From Flavisolibacter sp. (lineage in GTDB: Bacteria > Bacteroidota > Bacteroidia > Chitinophagales > Chitinophagaceae), in NCBI GenBank assembly GCA_017745135.1, contig JAGIAB010000168.1, forward strand, positions 1 through 6,817: DNA of 6,817 nucleotides, given 5' to 3'. Shown piece after piece: positions 1-5,067 of the stretch (positions are counted from its first letter, which is position 1; each line of letters begins with the position of its first letter). The translations under genes and the position numbers were made by a program. The notes under the pieces are model-generated. The model saw only the letters and a list, made by a program, of their open reading frames with translations. It had not been told where the DNA came from and did no database searches.

Positions 1-264
1 GGTCTGTATTCGGCTGAATATTATACAGAGGCAAGACAACAAACCCTGGCAGCGCTAAGTCATACAAATAACAAAGCCATCTTTATGTATTATCTCAGTG
101 CCATTTTGTTTGCGATGAATAAATCAAAAGAAGCATTGCTGTATCTGCAAAAAGCGCTTTCCGGTGCCCCTAAACATCTCAAAAAATTTATTCAGTTAAA
201 TCCTTCTGTTTTGCAAAATCCATTGGTAGTAGACATGGTTGCGCAGTACAAAAAGAATCGTTAA
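1..264 (+). CDS. C-terminal part of a TPR-like protein (5' end outside window)
   Basis: The first frame is open from base 1 to a TAA at 262-264 and gives 87 residues, so only the C-terminus is present. Residues of about 25-57 have the helix-turn-helix spacing of one tetratricopeptide (TPR) unit: small residues at regular positions in a YYLSAILFA helix, then a KEALLYLQKAL helix ending in a proline. A tail with an FIQLNPSVLQNPLV stretch and a basic end follows. TPR proteins are protein-interaction scaffolds, but the partner and job of this one cannot be told from the fragment. The gene ends directly before a hairpin and T-run, so it is probably the last of an upstream transcript and is not co-transcribed with comA. 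TPR assignment is moderate; the function is unknown. Confidence 0.7.
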   Translation, partial: GLYSAEYYTEARQQTLAALSHTNNKAIFMYYLSAILFAMNKSKEALLYLQKALSGAPKHLKKFIQLNPSVLQNPLVVDMVAQYKKNR

Positions 265-293
265 CAGAGAATTATCAGGGAGATAATTTTTTT
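265..293 (+). terminator. Intrinsic terminator after the TPR-like gene
   Basis: Starting right after the TAA at 262-264, AATTATC (270-276) pairs perfectly with GATAATT (282-288) around a five-base AGGGA loop. G-T and A-T pairs extend the stem toward 266, and the 3' arm runs into seven consecutive T bases (287-293). The stem has only one G-C pair in its core, so it is weaker than a textbook terminator, but placement and T-run fit. The loop bases AGGGA can also pair with TCCCT at 297-301, which allows an alternative fold. Confidence 0.6.
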
Positions 294-300
294 ACTTCCC

Positions 301-308
301 TATTTTTG
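301..308 (+). promoter_or_regulatory. Candidate -7 box for comA (TAnnTTTG match)
   Basis: TATTTTTG matches all defined positions of the Bacteroidota -7 element TAnnTTTG and lies 25 bp before the comA ATG, almost the same distance as the convincing rpsL promoter in this window. No TTTG is seen 19-21 bp upstream, where the -33 box should be, and the bases overlap a T-rich stretch behind the preceding terminator. It is therefore only a half-supported promoter. Confidence 0.3.
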
Positions 309-333
309 CGGGCAATTAAACCACTGCATACGA

Positions 334-1104
334 ATGAATTTTAATCTCTCGCAAATTCCTGAGCGCAATCACAAGCCACGCACTTCTGGAATTACCATGG
401 TTATGGATAAGGGGCTGAGTGTAGAAGAAGCAAAGAATTTCATGAGTGTTGGCAACCCACATGTTGATATTGTGAAACTTGGTTTCGGAACTTCTTTTGT
501 TACGCCTAATCTTGAGGAGAAACTGGAAGTCTACCGTTCTTATAATATCCCTGTTTATTTCGGCGGAACTTTATTTGAAGCATTTTTGGTGCGGAATCAA
601 TTCGATGACTATATATCGGTTTGTAAAAATTTTGGAATAAGCTATATGGAAGTAAGTGATGGTTCCATCACCATTCCTCATGCTGAAAAATGCGGGTATA
701 TAGAAAAACTTACAAAACACGGAACAGTTCTGAGTGAAGTGGGAAGTAAAGACGCCGCTCATATCATTCCTCCCTACAAATGGATTGAATTGATGCGTGC
801 CGAATTAAATGCCGGCGCCAGTTATGTAATTGCTGAAGCAAGAGAAGCCGGTAATGTGGGTATTTACCGCGGTACCGGTGAGGTGAGAGAAGGTTTGGTT
901 CAGGAGATTCTCACTCAAATTCCCGGTGAAAAAATTCTTTGGGAAGCGCCTCAAAAGGCACAGCAACTATATTTTATCGAATTGCTTGGCTGTAACGTCA
1001 ATTTGGGCAACATTGCTCCAACGGAAGTATTGCCTTTGGAATCGATGAGAATTGGTTTGCGTGGCGATACTTTTCATTTATTCCTCAATAAAGAAAATGC
1101 ATGA
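334..1104 (+). CDS. comA: Phosphosulfolactate synthase (ComA family)
   Basis: This enzyme adds sulfite to phosphoenolpyruvate to make (2R)-phospho-3-sulfolactate, the first step of coenzyme M synthesis in methanogens and a route to sulfolactate in some bacteria. The 256 residues match the family's usual length and a Mg-dependent TIM-barrel pattern. Recognised blocks in order are KPR..G and DKGL (14-28), VDIVKLGFGTS (44-54), GGTLFE (77-82), EVSDGS (106-111), SEVGSK (134-139), EAREAG (168-173), WEAPQK (203-208), NVNLGNI (221-227) and GLRGDT (241-246). The ATG at 334 gives an N-terminus that starts just before the conserved block. There is no clear ribosome binding site, as is common in this phylum. 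No other coenzyme M gene is nearby. In Bacteroidota the product could feed sulfonate metabolism, for example cysteate for sulfonolipids, but that is inference. The symbol is unrelated to the competence regulator ComA. Confidence 0.93.
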   Translation: MNFNLSQIPERNHKPRTSGITMVMDKGLSVEEAKNFMSVGNPHVDIVKLGFGTSFVTPNLEEKLEVYRSYNIPVYFGGTLFEAFLVRNQFDDYISVCKNFGISYMEVSDGSITIPHAEKCGYIEKLTKHGTVLSEVGSKDAAHIIPPYKWIELMRAELNAGASYVIAEAREAGNVGIYRGTGEVREGLVQEILTQIPGEKILWEAPQKAQQLYFIELLGCNVNLGNIAPTEVLPLESMRIGLRGDTFHLFLNKENA

Positions 1105-1111
1105 AACGTCC

Positions 1112-1159
1112 ATGATAAAATTTTCATTTAACTTAATCGTGTAATGAAATTTTTATCAT
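1112..1159 (+). other. Long A+T-rich hairpin between comA and aroE
   Basis: ATGATAAAATTTTCATT (1112-1128) pairs with 1143-1159 over 17 positions with one mismatch (T1121 against T1150), leaving a 14-base loop. It starts 7 bases after the comA stop and ends 40 bases before the aroE start. No T-run follows on either strand, so it is not a standard intrinsic terminator. It could protect the comA 3' end, attenuate read-through into aroE or mark a binding site. It is a visible structure without an assigned function. Confidence 0.5.
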
Positions 1160-1199
1160 TGTAAGTTCCATCTGGCTGAAAATAAATAATCGATAACAG

Positions 1200-1949
1200 A
1201 TGAAACGTTTTGGATTAATTGGCAAAACACTCAAACATTCATTTTCGAAAACCTATTTTGCAAAAAAGTTTGCCGAAGAAGGAATCAAGGACTGCAGCTA
1301 CGAAAATTTTGAACTTTCATCGATTGAAGAATTTTCAAAACTTATTCTGGAAAATCCCGAACTGAAAGGGTTAAACGTTACCATTCCTTATAAAGAAGAA
1401 GTAATACAGTTTCTCAATTTTAAAAATGAAATTGTTGAAGGTGTAGGAGCCTGCAATTGCATTAAAATAACAAATGGAGAATTGCATGGTTATAACACAG
1501 ACGTTATTGCGTTCAAAGATTCTTTACAAAAACTACTGCAGCCGTTTCATAAGTGTGCGTTGGTATTAGGAACTGGCGGCGCTTCAAAGGCAGTACAGTA
1601 TGCATTAAAGGAACTAAGCATCGATTACCTTCTCGTGTCACGCAATAAAAAACAAAACCAGTTAGGTTATGAAGACATAGGAAACGATGCTATAGAAGGA
1701 CATCAAATTATTATTAATACCACTCCGCTTGGAATGTATCCAAATGTTGACCAGGATCCGCCTATTCCTTATCAATACCTCACCCCGCAACATTTACTCT
1801 ATGATTTGACTTACAATCCTCCCAAAACAAAGTTTCTTGCGCAGGGAGAGGCGAAAGGAGCACAAATCATCAATGGATACGAAATGTTGTTAGCGCAGGC
1901 GGAGGAAAGCTGGAGGATTTGGAATGAGGACGTGAATCGTCAATCGTGA
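1200..1949 (+). CDS. aroE: Shikimate dehydrogenase (NADP-dependent)
   Basis: AroE reduces 3-dehydroshikimate to shikimate in the cytoplasmic pathway to chorismate and the aromatic amino acids. The 249-residue protein has the full two-domain plan. The substrate domain carries HSFSK (13-17, shikimate-binding serines), NVTIPYK (59-65) with catalytic Lys65, GVGACN (81-86) and NTD (99-101) with catalytic Asp101. The nucleotide domain has GTGGAS (124-129), then VSRNKK, a variant of the NADP-phosphate binding loop, and INTTPLGMYP. Near the end are NGYEMLL (225-231) and Gln233, which fits the substrate-contacting glutamine. The ATG at 1200 leaves only a few residues before the first conserved block. 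The last five residues (VNRQS) are encoded by an intergenic-type heptamer repeat and lie beyond the normal W-rich family end, so they are probably not functional. The gene is convergent with the thioesterase gene; whether comA is co-transcribed is unclear. Confidence 0.95.
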   Translation: MKRFGLIGKTLKHSFSKTYFAKKFAEEGIKDCSYENFELSSIEEFSKLILENPELKGLNVTIPYKEEVIQFLNFKNEIVEGVGACNCIKITNGELHGYNTDVIAFKDSLQKLLQPFHKCALVLGTGGASKAVQYALKELSIDYLLVSRNKKQNQLGYEDIGNDAIEGHQIIINTTPLGMYPNVDQDPPIPYQYLTPQHLLYDLTYNPPKTKFLAQGEAKGAQIINGYEMLLAQAEESWRIWNEDVNRQS

Positions 1950-1958
1950 AACGTGAAT
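1931..1958 (+). repeat. Tandem 7-bp repeat, left arm of an inverted repeat (four CGTSAAW units)
   Basis: Four head-to-tail heptamers occupy 1931-1937, 1938-1944, 1945-1951 and 1952-1958. Each fits CGT(G/C)AA(T/A): two are CGTGAAT, one CGTCAAT and one CGTGAAA. The aroE stop codon (TGA, 1947-1949) lies inside the third unit. The array is complementary to the one at 2093-2120, giving 24 of 28 matching positions across a 134-bp centre. Confidence 0.85.
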
Positions 1959-1985
1959 TGAAGAGTTCTTTAGTTCGTAAATTCA

Positions 1986-2012
1986 CAATGATAGCACGGT
2001 GCATATTGTTTT
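1986..2012 (+). terminator. Possible intrinsic terminator for aroE
   Basis: An imperfect hairpin forms from CAAT (1986-1989) with ATTG (2005-2008), AT (1991-1992) with AT (2003-2004), and GCA (1994-1996) with TGC (2000-2002), with single-base bulges at 1990 and 1993 and a three-base loop. Four T bases follow directly (2009-2012). The location, 37 bp after the aroE stop in a convergent junction, is right for a terminator, but the bulges and short T-run make it weak. Confidence 0.35.
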
Positions 2013-2043
2013 ATTGCTTCATTGCCTATTGCTTTAATTGATT
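2005..2043. repeat. Degenerate ATTGCYT repeat tract
   Basis: The tetramer ATTG recurs at 2005, 2013, 2021, 2028 and 2037 (steps of 8, 8, 7 and 9 bp), mostly as ATTGCTT or ATTGCCT; on the other strand this reads as GCAATAG-type units. It is a second, more decayed short-period repeat lying between the two heptamer arms. I have an unverified impression that similar intergenic tracts occur in other Bacteroidota genomes. No coding potential is seen. Confidence 0.5.
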
Positions 2044-2060
2044 ATTTAGCGTTTATCATT

Positions 2061-2534
2061 CTAACGTTTCTCTCTGTTTGAATGACTTTCGAATTCACGA
2101 TTGAGGATTGACGCTTCACGACTTAATTTTTCCTTTACTTCGGCCGGTACGCTCACTACTTTTCTTGTATTATAGTTATAACAGATCATTCCTGTTTTTG
2201 CTGCTGCTACCATTGTTTGCTCCCGCATTAATTTATAAAACAGGTCAAAGCCTGCACGATTAAAATTGGTTGCTGTTACAAACGCAGTTACAATGTCGCC
2301 GTAGAATAATTCAGCTTTGAATTCAATGCCGGCATCACTCATAATTAAGCTAACACCTTCTATATTCAATTCCTCGTATCCATGCGATTTCAGAAATTGA
2401 ACTCTTGCTTCATGGATCAATGTGAGTACGGTATCATTGCCGACATGTCCACCATAATTTAGATCAGTAATGCGGATTGGAATTTTCGTTGAGAAATGGA
2501 ATTGTTCCGGTAGTTCGATCTTGATCCGTGCCAT
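2061..2534 (-). CDS. Acyl-CoA thioesterase, hotdog fold (4HBT/YbgC-FadM-like)
   Basis: This family hydrolyses acyl-CoA or related thioesters in the cytoplasm; the physiological substrate is not readable here. From the ATG at 2534 the protein has 157 residues. The signature RITDLNYGGHVGND (21-34) contains the expected catalytic Asp24 and the conserved His30 and Asn33, followed by HEAR with Glu42 on the central hotdog helix. Beta-strand segments with GIEFKAELFYGD and a CYNYNTRKVV strand follow. A TTG six bases upstream (2540) could also start it, but the ATG is preferred because only two residues would be gained. It begins 8 bp after the anti-sigma stop and closes the minus-strand cluster. The last 20 or so residues (about 137 onward) go beyond the usual family end, and part of them is encoded by the heptamer repeat at 2093-2120. 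Confidence 0.85.
   Translation of the reverse strand: MARIKIELPEQFHFSTKIPIRITDLNYGGHVGNDTVLTLIHEARVQFLKSHGYEELNIEGVSLIMSDAGIEFKAELFYGDIVTAFVTATNFNRAGFDLFYKLMREQTMVAAAKTGMICYNYNTRKVVSVPAEVKEKLSREASILNREFESHSNREKR
2093..2120 (-). repeat. Tandem 7-bp repeat, right arm of the inverted repeat
   Basis: Read on the minus strand, four heptamers occupy 2120-2114 (CGTGAAG), 2113-2107 (CGTCAAT), 2106-2100 (CCTCAAT) and 2099-2093 (CGTGAAT). They lie inside the thioesterase gene and encode a SREASILNRE stretch near its C-terminus. The orientation is opposite to the array at 1931-1958, so each convergent gene ends in the repeat read in its own direction. Confidence 0.85.
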
Positions 2535-2542
2535 GATCAAGA

Positions 2543-3310
2543 TTACTGATTTTCCTGTAAACTTTTCAGGATTTGAAGCAACCCGGTAAAATCAGCAGTA
2601 GTTGCAGAAGCTGCAAATTTTTCGCGAAGCTGTTGGAGCCGTTGCCTGCAAATCAAATCTTCGGTTGGGCAAGCAAAAGCACTGAATATTTTTTTGGGAA
2701 GACGAACTACGTTTCCATCTTCATCACTATAAATCATGTATTTGTCAGCGTCAATAGAAGTATGAACCATTTCGTTTCTTTCTGCCTGGCGTGGTAAAAG
2801 GTTTTCAGCAAAAGAAAGTGATCTTTTAGTTCCTTCCTGCTGGCGTTTCGAAGCTTTTGATTTTGCTATCAGACGACCAGGGTTAGAATCTTTTTTTTCT
2901 TTGAAAGAATCATCTGCATCTGAACTTGAAAATGCCTTTGGCGAATTGTTTTTAACAGCATTGTTCTGTACAATACCTTCTGCCGGAAATTCAGATTCTG
3001 TTTTCTTGCTGATTAAAAGAGAAGTCAATACGGCCAGGAAAATAAAAATGGCGACAGCGCCGGAATATTTTAGCGGTCTCCTGTACCTGATATAAAAAGG
3101 TACAACCTTAGTTTCCTCAACAGTTGGTGTATCTAATTGCGAAACTATATTTTGCCAAACACCGGATGGTGGGGCTTGTTCGTATTCATGCAATTTTTCA
3201 GAAAGCGATGGAGAGAAGTTTTCTTCAATAGACGCAGCTATTTTATTCCAAACTCCTTCCGGAGGCTGAACCTCATAATGCAACAGTTTATTTTGGAGTT
3301 GGCTGCTCAT
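2543..3310 (-). CDS. Putative membrane-anchored anti-sigma factor
   Basis: I recognise the context and layout but not a named family. The 255-residue protein has three parts. The cytoplasmic N-terminus (1-81) holds a duplicated motif: residues 8-28 and 39-59 share the pattern L..YE..PP.GVW..I, exactly 31 residues apart. A single membrane helix spans about 82-100 after a basic YRRPLK stretch, which predicts N-in, C-out. A low-complexity Ser/Lys/Asn linker (about 104-180) leads to a C-terminal module (190-255) with KYMIYSDEDGNVVRLPKK, Cys214 and Cys221, and an amphipathic end. The gene starts 2 bp after the sigma stop, so the two are probably translationally coupled. The usual role would be to hold the ECF sigma at the membrane and release it on an envelope signal; this is inferred from topology and position. 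No zinc-binding anti-sigma (HxxxCxxC) motif is present, so it is not the classic ZAS type. Confidence 0.7.
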   Translation of the reverse strand: MSSQLQNKLLHYEVQPPEGVWNKIAASIEENFSPSLSEKLHEYEQAPPSGVWQNIVSQLDTPTVEETKVVPFYIRYRRPLKYSGAVAIFIFLAVLTSLLISKKTESEFPAEGIVQNNAVKNNSPKAFSSSDADDSFKEKKDSNPGRLIAKSKASKRQQEGTKRSLSFAENLLPRQAERNEMVHTSIDADKYMIYSDEDGNVVRLPKKIFSAFACPTEDLICRQRLQQLREKFAASATTADFTGLLQILKSLQENQ

Positions 3311-3312
3311 AG

Positions 3313-3882
3313 CTACGGTACTCGTTTTCTTCGTTCAATAAAACTTTTAACCAAGTCCTGCAAGATCAATTTGGCTCTTGATAGTTGCGACTTGCTCGTT
3401 CCTTCGCTTATTCCTAATATTTCTGCAATTTGCTTGTGCGAATATCCTTCCACCACATACATATTAAAAACCGTTCGGTAGCCTGGCGATAACTGCTGAA
3501 CCAGTTGAATGATATCTTTTTCTGCAAGGTTATCTAATACAGAAAGATATTTTCCCTCAACCGTGTTCTCCTCTGTTTCAGTGATCGGTTGCAGGTAAAT
3601 TTTCTTTCTGTAATGTTCAATGGCCGTGTTGACAAAAATCCTCCTGATCCATCCTTCAAAAGATCCATCACCACGATAGCTGCCGATCTTGTTGAAAATT
3701 TTTATAAATCCTTCCTGTAAAATATCTTCCGCTTCTTCGGCATTAGACGCATAACGCAGGCAAACACCATACATTTTTGGAGCAAACCGGTTATACAGCT
3801 CATGCTGCATTTTCCGGTCACCTCTCCTGCATCCTTCTATTAAGTCGGATTCGGAAATTATTTGGTTGCTTGCCTTACTCAA
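3313..3882 (-). CDS. ECF-type RNA polymerase sigma factor
   Basis: ECF sigma factors direct RNA polymerase to a small regulon in response to a signal. The 189 residues contain region 2 at about 27-94, including LYNRFAPKMYGVCLRY, the DILQEGF core-binding segment (53-59), the FEGWIRRIFVN block (75-85) and a basic end. An acidic linker follows, then region 4 at about 124-178 with LSPGYRTVFNMYVVEGYSHKQIAEILGISEGTSKSQLSRAK, where the helix-turn-helix spans roughly 147-170. The start must be a TTG at 3882: an in-frame TGA lies 6 bases upstream, and the next ATG (Met25) would remove the conserved first helix with its LIEGCRRGDRK segment. The gene follows rdgB after 40 bp and precedes the probable anti-sigma gene by 2 bp. 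The target promoters are unknown. Confidence 0.93.
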   Translation of the reverse strand: MSKASNQIISESDLIEGCRRGDRKMQHELYNRFAPKMYGVCLRYASNAEEAEDILQEGFIKIFNKIGSYRGDGSFEGWIRRIFVNTAIEHYRKKIYLQPITETEENTVEGKYLSVLDNLAEKDIIQLVQQLSPGYRTVFNMYVVEGYSHKQIAEILGISEGTSKSQLSRAKLILQDLVKSFIERRKRVP

Positions 3883-3922
3883 GTTTCAATAGTTTAAATG
3901 CTTTTATTTATTTGATAACTGT

Positions 3923-4507
3923 TCAATCCGTCTTATAATTATTCAAAAATACTACCAGCTTGTCTGTTGTCTTTTTTCGATGGCTGAAACTGTTTTTTTC
4001 ATCCATACTCATTTCGGCAAATGTTTTGCCTGAGCCCGTTGGAATAAAGATAGGATCGTAACCAAATCCCTGCTCTCCTCTTTTTTCATTGATGATGCGG
4101 CCTTCGCAAATGCCTTCAAAGAAGTATTCCTCACCTTCAAGAACTAAACAGATAACGGTACGAAACCTTGCACTTCTTTCTGAAGAATCTTCAAGTTTGG
4201 AAAGAAGCTTTTCAATATTCTTATCAAATGATTTTTCTTCGCCTGCATACCTGGCGCTATGAACACCGGGTTCGTTATTCAGCGAATACACTTCAAGCCC
4301 TGTGTCTTCACTAAAACAGTTTGTTTTGGTGAGCTGATGAATGGTTCTTGCTTTTTCTGCAGCGTTCTCCTGCAAGGTGTCGTGTGGTTCAGGAATGTCG
4401 ATAGTGATACCAGCTTCTTTTAAACTGATGATGGAAAAATTCTCAGGCAGAGCCGAACGTATTTCATCAACCTTATGCTGGTTATTGGTAGCAAAAATGA
4501 TTTTCAT
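3923..4507 (-). CDS. rdgB: XTP/dITP pyrophosphatase (RdgB/HAM1 family)
   Basis: RdgB hydrolyses non-canonical purine triphosphates such as dITP and XTP to monophosphates and so keeps deaminated bases out of DNA and RNA. The 194-residue protein is of normal family length. Visible motifs are ATNNQHK (6-12) for triphosphate binding, EDTGLEV (67-73) with Asp68 as the expected catalytic base, GVHSARYAG (82-90), GFGYDPIF (148-155) for base recognition and SHR (176-178). The EDTGL form replaces the commoner DDSGL, a conservative change. The gene begins 9 bp after the stop of the hypothetical gene upstream and ends 40 bp before the sigma-factor start, so it is probably co-transcribed with both. The enzyme is housekeeping and normally cytoplasmic. 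Confidence 0.95.
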   Translation of the reverse strand: MKIIFATNNQHKVDEIRSALPENFSIISLKEAGITIDIPEPHDTLQENAAEKARTIHQLTKTNCFSEDTGLEVYSLNNEPGVHSARYAGEEKSFDKNIEKLLSKLEDSSERSARFRTVICLVLEGEEYFFEGICEGRIINEKRGEQGFGYDPIFIPTGSGKTFAEMSMDEKNSFSHRKKTTDKLVVFLNNYKTD

Positions 4508-4516
4508 CTATTGTTA

Positions 4517-5002
4517 TTAAATGCCAAATAAAACTTTTAATGAACTCCACAGCCGGCCCTTCAGTGCTTTATCGTTTTCGATTTGCGATAATGCCGGTGC
4601 ATGCAAATACGTACGATTATTAAACGGTTGCAGTTGAAAGGGAGGAAAATTTATTGGTAAACCGATTTCCAAAGGCTCTATTCCAAAAAGCAAAACATTT
4701 CTGGCTTCGGATTGAATCATGTTTAACAGATCGGTTGGTTCTGCTTTGTAATTATTGATGATTCCAATATCGGCCATGCTTAATTTACAGGCGGCAAGTA
4801 TATTGGTTAAAAAACTTAATTCTTCATCCGGTAAAAACGGAAGGGTTTGATGTGAAACTATAATAAGAATATTCTTCTGGTTATTGCCTAAATACTTCAA
4901 TTGCTTAACCTCTGGTGCAGAGGTTACACTTGTTTCTATCAGGGAATCTTTATACAAATCGGCCAGCAGGCTGCTTTTGAGTTGAATATTATTTAAGCTC
5001 AT
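4517..5002 (-). CDS. Conserved hypothetical protein, possibly DNA polymerase III psi (HolD)-like
   Basis: I do not recognise this 161-residue protein with certainty. It is soluble, without a signal peptide or membrane helix. It has an N-terminal helix with SLLADLY, a hydrophobic strand NILIIV (44-49), FLPDEELSFLTNILAACKL (56-74), an NVLLFGIEP strand (102-110), a GLPINFPPFQ segment (114-123), and an end reading YLHAPALSQIE (132-142) followed by LKGRLWSSLKVLF (147-159). The order of a hydrophobic strand, an 'L.fL.nIL.a..l' helix, an 'LLfG' strand and a terminal 'aPaL ... K..LW..l' helix recalls bacterial HolD, the psi subunit of the clamp loader complex, but this is a pattern impression only. 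It heads the minus-strand cluster and precedes rdgB by 9 bp, which is compatible with a DNA-related role and proves nothing. The ATG at 5002 is the first in-frame start. Confidence 0.6.
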   Translation of the reverse strand: MSLNNIQLKSSLLADLYKDSLIETSVTSAPEVKQLKYLGNNQKNILIIVSHQTLPFLPDEELSFLTNILAACKLSMADIGIINNYKAEPTDLLNMIQSEARNVLLFGIEPLEIGLPINFPPFQLQPFNNRTYLHAPALSQIENDKALKGRLWSSLKVLFGI

Positions 5003-5067
5003 TTGTGATGAACGTCCACTAGTGACTGACGAATTTTTTGTTTCTTTGTTACTAAATTAAATTTATT
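5003..5067. promoter_or_regulatory. Divergent spacer between the minus-strand cluster and ilvE
   Basis: These 65 bp separate two divergent starts and so should hold promoters for both, unless these lie within the flanking genes. I find no full match to the TTTG...TAnnTTTG promoter on either strand. The nearest are TTTCTTTG at 5041-5048 for ilvE (A missing at the second position) and a minus-strand TAATTTAG (5060-5053), neither with a -33 box. The region is A+T-rich toward ilvE, like many Bacteroidota leaders. Confidence 0.35.

Noticed and set aside
571..762. Minus-strand frame of 63 codons inside comA
   Set aside because: Antisense shadow within a conserved enzyme gene; no start signal or domain.
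1154..1161. TATCATTG as a -7 promoter box for aroE
   Set aside because: One defined position is wrong, it overlaps the hairpin arm, and no -33 TTTG is found at the right spacing.
1994..2002. Palindrome GCACGGTGC as an operator
   Set aside because: Nine bases with a one-base centre is easily chance, and it lies downstream of both convergent genes; it is explained by the possible terminator hairpin.
1931..2120. CRISPR array or insertion sequence at the repeat-rich convergent junction
   Set aside because: The repeats are 7 bp with no unique spacers, and there is no transposase, target-site duplication or cas gene in view.
2573..3095. Two short plus-strand frames (74 and 64 codons) inside the anti-sigma gene
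   Set aside because: Both are antisense to a convincing gene, have no motif, and their composition follows from the opposite strand.
3137..3481. Plus-strand open frame of 114 codons spanning the anti-sigma start and sigma 3' end
   Set aside because: It lies wholly antisense to two well-supported genes, has no recognisable domain, and crosses their junction; it is a shadow frame.
5041..5048. TTTCTTTG as a -7 promoter box for ilvE
   Set aside because: The key A at the second position is missing and no TTTG lies about 20 bp upstream, so it is only mentioned as the nearest match.
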